5,644 nucleotides of DNA, from the NCBI GenBank assembly GCA_934254755.1, contig CAKQMM010000093.1, forward strand, positions 1-5,644, in the 5' to 3' direction. Source of the stretch: an uncultured Clostridia bacterium (GTDB taxonomy: Bacteria > Bacillota > Clostridia > Christensenellales > Borkfalkiaceae). This document shows, piece by piece, positions 1 through 3,812 of the stretch (its first letter is position 1; each line of letters begins with the position of its first letter). Under the pieces are notes generated by a model. The model did not search any database. It saw only the letters and a program-made list of their open reading frames with translations, and was not told where the DNA came from. Position numbers and translations under genes: made by a program.

Positions 1-1
1 C

Positions 2-529
2 GATATGGATATGCTGGTCGTCGGCATGCGCGGCAAAGGATACGTTGCGCGCGGCTTAGGCGGTTGCACCGATACCGAATATTTTACTCACTTTGCTTTA
101 TGGTGCATGTACGCTTCTCCCCTTATGCTCGGTAACGACGTAAACAATATGGACGAAGAAACGCTTAAAATCGTTACCAATAAAGACCTTATCCGCATAA
201 ATCAGGATAAGCGTTGCTGCCAACCCTTCCTGATTAACCACTTAAGCCTCTCTCGCCGCGAACTTCAAAAGGAAATGCCCATAATAGCTAAATATTTGGA
301 CGACGGCAAAATCGCCATTATGATGTGCAACTTTACCGACGGAACCACGAACCGCTGGAACAGCTGGTTTTTGACCGAGTCTGTAGGCGTTCCCGAATCG
401 AGCGGCAAAACGCTTAAAATGCGCGACATCATGACGAATGAAGAAACTATCGTCACGAACGGTTTGTTCACTACGCCCGTCGAGTCGCACGGCGTAAAAG
501 TATTCATCGCCGAAATTATCGATAAGTAA
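2..529 (+). CDS. GH27 family alpha-galactosidase, C-terminal part (5' end outside window)
   Basis: Glycoside hydrolase family 27 enzymes release terminal alpha-linked galactose (or related sugars) from oligosaccharides and glycoconjugates. The reading frame is open from the left edge, so the ATG at position 5 is internal and not a start. The visible 175 residues begin inside the conserved NDMDML-VVG-type segment (only DMDML is visible), then show GCTDTEYFTHFALWCMYASPL followed by LGND and later IRINQD. This run is characteristic of the end of the GH27 (beta/alpha)8 barrel. The remaining ~100 residues are the expected C-terminal beta-sandwich domain. Both catalytic aspartates of the family lie upstream of this part and cannot be checked. 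No signal peptide can be judged. The gene is followed 3 nt later by a small CxxC protein and then by a terminator. Family assignment is firm; the exact substrate is not known. Confidence 0.9.
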   Translation, partial: DMDMLVVGMRGKGYVARGLGGCTDTEYFTHFALWCMYASPLMLGNDVNNMDEETLKIVTNKDLIRINQDKRCCQPFLINHLSLSRRELQKEMPIIAKYLDDGKIAIMMCNFTDGTTNRWNSWFLTESVGVPESSGKTLKMRDIMTNEETIVTNGLFTTPVESHGVKVFIAEIIDK

Positions 530-532
530 TTT

Positions 533-730
533 ATGCCCGTTTGCTTGACTTGTAAAAAAACGCTTATTCCGCTTGACATATCTTATTCGCTTAAAATTTT
601 AGGGCGTTCGAGCAAAAAACTTTACTGCAAAAACTGCCTTCAAAAAAGCCTTAATTTAACCGACGAAGATATGCAAAATTTGTACGAAAAGTGGAAAGCG
701 GAAGGGTGCATGTTGTTTCAGTTCGATTAA
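533..730 (+). CDS. small two-CxxC (zinc-ribbon-like) hypothetical protein
   Basis: This 65-residue protein has CxxC pairs at C4/C7 and C32/C35, plus a lone C59. The spacing fits a small zinc-ribbon or treble-clef-like metal site. The second pair is followed by an acidic, helical segment (DEDMQNLYEKWKAEG) and a short hydrophobic C-terminus (MLFQF). It resembles a class of short uncharacterised CxxC proteins common in Clostridia, but I know no function for them and do not assign one. The ATG lies 3 nt after the GH27 stop. There is no recognisable Shine-Dalgarno sequence, so translation is probably coupled to the upstream gene. The cysteine pattern and the clean terminator after it argue that it is real. 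Regulation of a galactosidase by a zinc-binding partner would be speculation. Confidence 0.75.
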   Translation: MPVCLTCKKTLIPLDISYSLKILGRSSKKLYCKNCLQKSLNLTDEDMQNLYEKWKAEGCMLFQFD

Positions 731-825
731 ATCGCGGCTGTATTCAAGGCGGGCATTTGTCGGTTTTTACGTCAAAAATCGCATTATATGCGCGCTTATT
801 GATGAGGAATGTATTCCATACGCTC

Positions 826-853
826 AAAAACGGAGAGTTTTCTCCGTTTTTTT
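826..853 (+). terminator. intrinsic terminator after the GH27 / CxxC unit
   Basis: The left arm AAAAACGGAGA (826-836), a GTTT loop and the right arm TCTCCG (841-846) run into seven Ts (847-853). The A-tract before the stem also pairs with the T-tract. It closes the + strand unit ending at 730 and lies immediately before the promoter of the next unit. Confidence 0.9.
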
Positions 854-855
854 GA

Positions 856-884
856 TTGTAAAAAAATATTTAGTGTGCTAAAAT
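856..884 (+). promoter_or_regulatory. sigma-A type promoter with extended -10 for the DUF896 operon
   Basis: TTGTAA (856-861) is separated by 17 bp from TAAAAT (879-884). The -10 is preceded by TG at 876-877, giving an extended -10 element. Transcription would be expected to start about 4-7 nt after the -10, at about 888-891, which is at or just before the ATG at 891. The upstream terminator ends 2 bp before the -35, so this unit appears to be independently transcribed. Confidence 0.65.
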
Positions 885-890
885 TTTATT

Positions 891-1175
891 ATGGACGTTA
901 AAAGAATAAACGAACTATATAAAAAGCAAAAAGAAGTCGGGCTTACCGAAGAAGAAAAAGAAGAGCAGAAGGCTCTTCGCCGCGAGTATATTAACAGCGT
1001 TTTGGGCAACGTTAAATCTCAGCTCGGCGACCCGAAACTTTTTAAAGCCGAACGGGAAAAGGTTCTTGCCGAGCGGACGGCGGAAAAGGCTGCCGAAAAT
1101 TCTGGCGGCGCAGCTGACTTGCCCGAAACAGCCGCAAAAGCGGGCGAAAATAAGGGCGACAAAACGGAGAAATAA
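891..1175 (+). CDS. DUF896 (YnzC-like) domain protein with a charged C-terminal tail
   Basis: Residues 3-45 match the DUF896 family. The visible pattern is VKRINELYKKQKEVGLTEEE, then EQKALRREYI and GNVKSQL, matching the usual INELAKKxKxxGLTxEExxEQxxLRxEYL. The family forms a short two-helix hairpin and its biochemical role is not established. B. subtilis ynzC sits in the SOS-induced yneA operon, but nothing here shows SOS control. Typical members have about 60-80 residues. This one has 94 because of a Lys/Glu/Ala-rich, low-complexity tail after about residue 50. No Shine-Dalgarno sequence precedes the ATG and the promoter -10 ends only 6 nt upstream, suggesting a leaderless message. The next gene starts 1 nt after the stop. 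Family call is confident; function is unknown. Confidence 0.88.
   Translation: MDVKRINELYKKQKEVGLTEEEKEEQKALRREYINSVLGNVKSQLGDPKLFKAEREKVLAERTAEKAAENSGGAADLPETAAKAGENKGDKTEK
1166..1169 (+). promoter_or_regulatory. ribosome binding site deciding the 1177 start
   Basis: GGAG lies 7 nt before the ATG at 1177, inside the end of the DUF896 gene. It supports 1177 rather than the in-frame ATG at 1066, which would overlap the DUF896 gene by 110 nt and add 37 Arg/Lys/Pro-rich residues that look like out-of-frame translation. Confidence 0.75.
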
Positions 1176-1176
1176 A

Positions 1177-1761
1177 ATGTACGGCAACTTCGATATTATC
1201 GAACAAAACACCGTCGTTTACAACGATTGTAAGCGTAAACTTTCGGTCATGCAAAACGAACTCAACAAAGTTTTAGCGGAACTTAGCGAAAAGCGCAAGA
1301 ATTATTCGGCTTTTGAAAAGAGCGTTGCGGATAAGCAGATTTACGATTTGAATACGCGGCGCGAAATGCTTAAAAGCGAAATTTCGGAACTCAAAAAAAC
1401 CGCGCGCAAAGCCTATAACGTCGCCGAAGACTTGATTTTTAAGGGCGTTGCGGCGAGATATTCGGATGTATACGACACTCTTTTATCGAATCTTTACGGG
1501 TTTAAAGCTAAAATTTTGATTATGGCGTCGGGTGACGAATATTTTGAAGACTCATGCGTGCTAAATAGCGTCGTTATCACGCACGACAAGCACCAACACC
1601 GCAAAATTTTAAGGATGATACAGTTTGGAATTAAAAACTTAGAAGATGAAAAGGTCGTTAAACCGGTCGTGTGCGAAGTGTGCGCTTATAACAGGAAGCT
1701 CCCCGCGGGCGAAATTTACGACGGAAAAGAATACTTGAATGTTAAAAAACAAAAATTTTAA
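1177..1761 (+). CDS. hypothetical protein with N-terminal coiled coil and C-terminal CxxC
   Basis: I do not recognise this 194-residue protein. Residues about 15-80 are charged and heptad-like (repeated Leu/Ile spacing in QNELNKVLAELSEKR and LKSEISELKKTARK), suggesting a coiled coil. Residues 84-134 are more globular, with hydrophobic segments (AKILIMASG, CVLNSVVI). A His-rich stretch HDKHQH (136-141) is followed by a CxxC at C166/C169 near the C-terminus, so a metal site is possible but unproven. No signal peptide or membrane segment is visible, so it is probably cytoplasmic. It begins 1 nt after the DUF896 stop with a good GGAG site, and its last 23 nt overlap the HAD gene, so the three genes are almost certainly co-transcribed. 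Codon use resembles its neighbours. It is probably a real, narrowly distributed protein. Confidence 0.75.
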   Translation: MYGNFDIIEQNTVVYNDCKRKLSVMQNELNKVLAELSEKRKNYSAFEKSVADKQIYDLNTRREMLKSEISELKKTARKAYNVAEDLIFKGVAARYSDVYDTLLSNLYGFKAKILIMASGDEYFEDSCVLNSVVITHDKHQHRKILRMIQFGIKNLEDEKVVKPVVCEVCAYNRKLPAGEIYDGKEYLNVKKQKF

Positions 1762-2548
1762 AATTTTAATAAGCGATTTTGACGGAACGCTGTTTCGGAC
1801 GGATAAAACCGTATCGAAAGAAAATTTAGACGCGATAAACGCCTTTAAAGCGCGCGGCGGAATTTTTGCCGTGTGCACGGGGCGAATGACGGCGGGCATA
1901 GAACTCGTCTTAAAAAATTTAGGCTATAAAGGCTTGTTCGTCAGTTTTAACGGCGCGGAAGTCGTCGATACCGAAAAGGGCGTTTTGTACTCCAACAAAA
2001 TTAAAAACGACCTTTTGTATAAAGTAACTAAGTTTATCGAAGACCGCGGCGTGTACGTTCAGGCGTACCCCGATAACAAACTTTTAATAAGCAGGTATAA
2101 CGAGAACACCGAGTTTTATTTATCCTTTAACAAAGTTGAATTTATAGTTAAAAACCCCATACACGAATATATTAAAGAAAGCGGCGTAGAAAGCGCGAAG
2201 ATATTGATTTTTGACGACCCCGAAAAAATCGACGAAATAATCGGCGATTTGAGGGCGAACTTCCCCGAACTCGAAGTTGTGCGCGCGACCGATAAAATGG
2301 TCGAAATAACCAACAAAGGCGTGCTTAAAAGCGACGGAATAAAAAGGCTGTCCGAAATTTACAACGTGCCCGTTTCCGAAATTATCGCTATGGGCGACGC
2401 GGGCAACGACGTGCCTATGATTCGCGCCGCGGGCTTAGGAATAGCCGTCGCCAACGCAAGCGACGAGGTAAAGGCGGCAAGCGATTTGGTCGTCCCCTCG
2501 TGCGACGAAGACGCCGTTAAGTACGTTATCGAAAACTATTGCATTTAA
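1739..2548 (+). CDS. Cof-type HAD-IIB family phosphatase
   Basis: The 269-residue length and motifs fit the Cof/YidA-like HAD hydrolases, which dephosphorylate sugar phosphates, nucleotides or cofactors in the cytoplasm. Motif I is DFDGTL, with nucleophile D13 and general acid D15. Motif II contains T47 in CTGR. Motif III is most likely K197 in GVLKSDGIKRL. Motif IV is GDAGND, with D220 and D224 as Mg2+ ligands. The C2-type cap lies between about residues 85 and 190. All catalytic residues are present, so it should be active. The substrate cannot be deduced from sequence. The ATG at 1739 is 23 nt inside the preceding gene with only a weak GGAAAAG upstream, which suggests translational coupling. 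A strong hairpin follows 25 nt after the stop. Confidence 0.93.
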   Translation: MLKNKNFKILISDFDGTLFRTDKTVSKENLDAINAFKARGGIFAVCTGRMTAGIELVLKNLGYKGLFVSFNGAEVVDTEKGVLYSNKIKNDLLYKVTKFIEDRGVYVQAYPDNKLLISRYNENTEFYLSFNKVEFIVKNPIHEYIKESGVESAKILIFDDPEKIDEIIGDLRANFPELEVVRATDKMVEITNKGVLKSDGIKRLSEIYNVPVSEIIAMGDAGNDVPMIRAAGLGIAVANASDEVKAASDLVVPSCDEDAVKYVIENYCI

Positions 2549-2572
2549 AGTTGCGTGAGCGTTTTCGCTGCA

Positions 2573-2615
2573 AAACAAATTCCCCGAAAGAATTGAACTT
2601 TCGGGGAATTTGTTT
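2573..2615. terminator. perfect 18-bp hairpin, likely bidirectional terminator between convergent genes
   Basis: The arm at 2573-2590 (AAACAAATTCCCCGAAAG) is exactly complementary to 2598-2615, with a 7-nt loop. The A/T-rich outer arms give a T-rich run on both strands, so it can stop transcription from the HAD gene on + and from ogt on -. It sits between the two convergent genes. Confidence 0.88.
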
Positions 2616-2630
2616 ATCGTGTTTTTAGAA

Positions 2631-2656
2631 TAAAACCCGCGTATAGTGGGGTTTTA
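2631..2656 (-). terminator. possible second hairpin downstream of ogt
   Basis: TAAAACCC (2631-2638) pairs with GGGTTTTA (2649-2656) around a 10-nt loop. On the - strand it follows ogt and the stem ends in GGGTTTTATT, a weak T-tract. It may be the first stop for ogt transcripts, with the 2573-2615 hairpin as backup. The rest of 2657-2728 holds only a short palindrome, GCGTTTAAACGC (2703-2714), and no gene that I can support. Confidence 0.4.
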
Positions 2657-2728
2657 GCGCGTTTTGCGTTTGATTACACTGCTATCAAAGTTATTGCGCA
2701 TTGCGTTTAAACGCGCAAGGCGGCAAGG

Positions 2729-3262
2729 TTATAACGCCGTGCCTTTTCTAGGAATAAAAAAGCCGGACATATCGGTCTTTTCCAGCTCTAAAAGTTTAAC
2801 TTTGCGGTCTATTCCGCCGCCGTAACCCGTTAAACTGCCGTTTGTGCCTACAACCCTATGGCAGGGGATTATTATGGATATGGGGTTGTGCCCGACTGCG
2901 CCGCCCACCGCTTGAGCAGACATTTTTTCAATAGATTTTTGCTTTGCTATAATATCCGCAATTTCGCCGTAAGAGATAGTTTTGCCGTAAGGTATGGTCA
3001 GCATTATATCGCATACCGCTTTGCGGAACGGGGTAGAGTCGTATTTTAGGCTCGGGGTAAAATCGGGTTCGCGCCCCGAAAAATAGATATCGAGCCACCT
3101 TTTCGTTTCTTTTAAAACGGGCGTTTCCTTTGAAACGAAATCTTTCGGCAAAACGTTGCCGAAGCGGCGTTGTTTTATAAACCATAAACCGATTAAATAT
3201 TCGCCGTCCGCCGCAATCGTTATATCGCCGAGCGGCGACGGATAAATTTGAGTGCAAACCAT
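2729..3262 (-). CDS. ogt: methylated-DNA--[protein]-cysteine S-methyltransferase
   Basis: This suicide DNA-repair protein transfers alkyl groups from O6-alkylguanine (and O4-alkylthymine) to its own cysteine. The 177-residue protein has an N-terminal RNase-H-like domain (about 1-75) and a C-terminal DNA-binding domain. The active site PCHRVVG contains acceptor C134 and H135. Asn126 and Tyr98 correspond by alignment to human MGMT N137 and Y114. IPYGKTISYGEIA is the family's helix-turn-helix region. At the position of the human arginine finger R128 (17 residues before the cysteine) this protein has Q117 instead. It has the acceptor Cys and so is not an alkyltransferase-like (ATL) protein. The start is fixed by a strong AAGGGGGG site 4 nt upstream. 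A weak promoter candidate (TTGCTT, 18 bp, TATCTT) overlaps the tRNA terminator; read-through from tRNA-Ser is the alternative. Confidence 0.95.
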   Translation of the reverse strand: MVCTQIYPSPLGDITIAADGEYLIGLWFIKQRRFGNVLPKDFVSKETPVLKETKRWLDIYFSGREPDFTPSLKYDSTPFRKAVCDIMLTIPYGKTISYGEIADIIAKQKSIEKMSAQAVGGAVGHNPISIIIPCHRVVGTNGSLTGYGGGIDRKVKLLELEKTDMSGFFIPRKGTAL

Positions 3263-3266
3263 AGTG

Positions 3267-3274
3267 CCCCCCTT
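3267..3274 (-). promoter_or_regulatory. strong ribosome binding site of ogt
   Basis: On the - strand AAGGGGGG precedes the ATG at 3262 with a 4-nt CACT spacer. It is the strongest purine-rich site in the window and fixes the ogt start. Confidence 0.7.
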
Positions 3275-3295
3275 AATAAACTGATTTAAGATATT

Positions 3296-3324
3296 AAAAA
3301 AGCGTTTGCCTAAGCAAGCGCTTT
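3296..3324 (-). terminator. intrinsic terminator of tRNA-Ser
   Basis: On the - strand AAAGCG-C-TTGC, a TTAG loop and GCAA-A-CGC form a stem with one C/A mismatch, followed by six Ts (3301-3296). It starts 3 nt after the encoded CCA end of the tRNA. There is no comparable T-run on the + strand, so the direction is clear. Confidence 0.8.
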
Positions 3325-3327
3325 CAT

Positions 3328-3418
3328 TGGCGGAGAGAACAGGATTTGAACCTGCGATGCCCGGTTAGGGCATACCCGCTTTCCAAGCGAGCACATTCGA
3401 CCGCTCTGACATCTCTCC
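3328..3418 (-). tRNA. tRNA-Ser (anticodon GGA), CCA encoded
   Basis: The 5' acceptor strand GGAGAGA (3418-3412) pairs with TCTCTCC (3338-3332), followed by discriminator G and an encoded CCA (3330-3328). The anticodon arm is CTCGC-TTGGAAA-GCGGG, giving anticodon GGA, which reads serine UCC/UCU codons. The long variable arm typical of class II tRNAs is present as ATGCCC-TAACC-GGGCAT. The T-arm is GCAGG-TTCAAAT-CCTGT. The RNA is 91 nt including CCA. It has its own promoter (3433-3461) and terminator, so it is a stand-alone transcription unit. Confidence 0.97.
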
Positions 3419-3432
3419 AAAACTGCTTAACT

Positions 3433-3461
3433 ATTCTATCATATTTTTTTACGTTTTGCAA
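3433..3461 (-). promoter_or_regulatory. promoter of tRNA-Ser
   Basis: On the - strand TTGCAA (3461-3456), a 17-bp spacer and TAGAAT (3438-3433) form a good sigma-A promoter. TG at 3441-3440 gives an extended -10. The predicted start is about 8 nt before the tRNA 5' end. Confidence 0.8.
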
Positions 3462-3555
3462 GCGGTTTAACGGCGTAAAATCGCAAAAGGTGAAATTTAT
3501 GCGTTATAGTTACGCTTCTAATATTTTTAAAAATATTTTAAATAGTGAACGGCGT

Positions 3556-3582
3556 TTGGCAAGTATTTAAGGATATTATAAT
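3556..3582 (+). promoter_or_regulatory. promoter candidate for the intergenic RNA
   Basis: TTGGCA (3556-3561) and a perfect TATAAT (3577-3582) lie on the + strand, but the spacer is only 15 bp, shorter than the usual 17. The expected start at about 3588-3590 coincides with the first paired base (3590) of the predicted RNA closing stem. There is no + strand protein gene downstream. Confidence 0.5.
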
Positions 3583-3588
3583 CGCGTC

Positions 3589-3798
3589 AAGCGGGGTAAT
3601 GTCCGATTGATATCTCGCAGGGTAAGTTTTTTTAAGTTGTTTGCTTGCCTTTTTGCTTCGGTGCGGGGTTCTCCTAAGTCTTTTTGCTTTAAGGCATTTA
3701 TTTGATATATGGCTTACCGAAGCGAGCCGTAACCCGCTGCGGAAAATATTCTGCGGCGGGTTAAATTTAAAAGGCGTTTGAAGTTTCAAACGCCTTTT
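3589..3798 (+). ncRNA. candidate structured non-coding RNA, family not recognised
   Basis: No credible protein gene lies here, but the + strand can fold extensively. The closing stem is 3590-3598 with 3730-3738 (AGCGGGGUA/UAACCCGCU, one G/A mismatch). A hairpin at 3619-3651 has stem AGGGUAAG/CUUGCCUU. A long stem pairs 3652-3662 with 3716-3726, including a perfect GCUUCGGU/ACCGAAGC, and stacks directly on it. An inner hairpin pairs CCUAAG (3673-3678) with the CUUUAAGG region (3687-3694). Several pairs are G-U on this strand and would be A/C mismatches on the other, which favours + strand transcription. A TATAAT box sits just upstream and a perfect hairpin with a T-rich tail follows. CCUAAGU recalls a motif of Gram-positive 6S RNA, but its position does not fit, and I do not recognise SRP RNA, RNase P RNA, tmRNA or a T-box. 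The mature 3' end could be near 3740, 3762 or 3798. Confidence 0.55.
3769..3798. terminator. perfect 14-bp inverted repeat, terminator of the TRAP gene and probably of the intergenic RNA
   Basis: Positions 3769-3782 and 3785-3798 are exact reverse complements (AAAAGGCGTTTGAA and its complement). In practice about 12 bp of stem and a 6-nt loop would form. On the - strand it lies 14 nt after the TRAP permease stop and ends in TTTTAAATTT. On the + strand it ends in TTTTAGTTTTAG. Both directions are plausible. Confidence 0.85.
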
Positions 3799-3812
3799 AG
3801 TTTTAGCTTTAA

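Noticed and set aside
806..817. GGAAT-GT-ATTCC palindrome as an operator
   Set aside because: It is only 5 bp per arm, lies upstream of a terminator rather than at a promoter, and has no second copy in the window.
1066..1176. Longer start for the 194-aa protein at ATG 1066
   Set aside because: It would overlap the DUF896 gene by 110 nt and add a basic, proline-rich stretch typical of out-of-frame reading, while GGAG sits correctly before the ATG at 1177.
3346..3570. 74-aa open reading frame on the + strand
   Set aside because: It begins inside the antisense of tRNA-Ser and spans the tRNA promoter; there is no protein-like composition or ribosome binding site.
3589..3762. Riboswitch or T-box leader interpretation of the intergenic RNA
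   Set aside because: No + strand gene follows; the next gene is on the opposite strand. No T-box sequence or specifier arm is visible.
3538..3789. 83-aa open reading frame on the - strand opposite the candidate RNA
   Set aside because: It is Lys/Arg/Ser-rich without domain features, runs through the terminator hairpin at its start, has no ribosome binding site, and is fully antisense to the structured RNA. It is most likely spurious.
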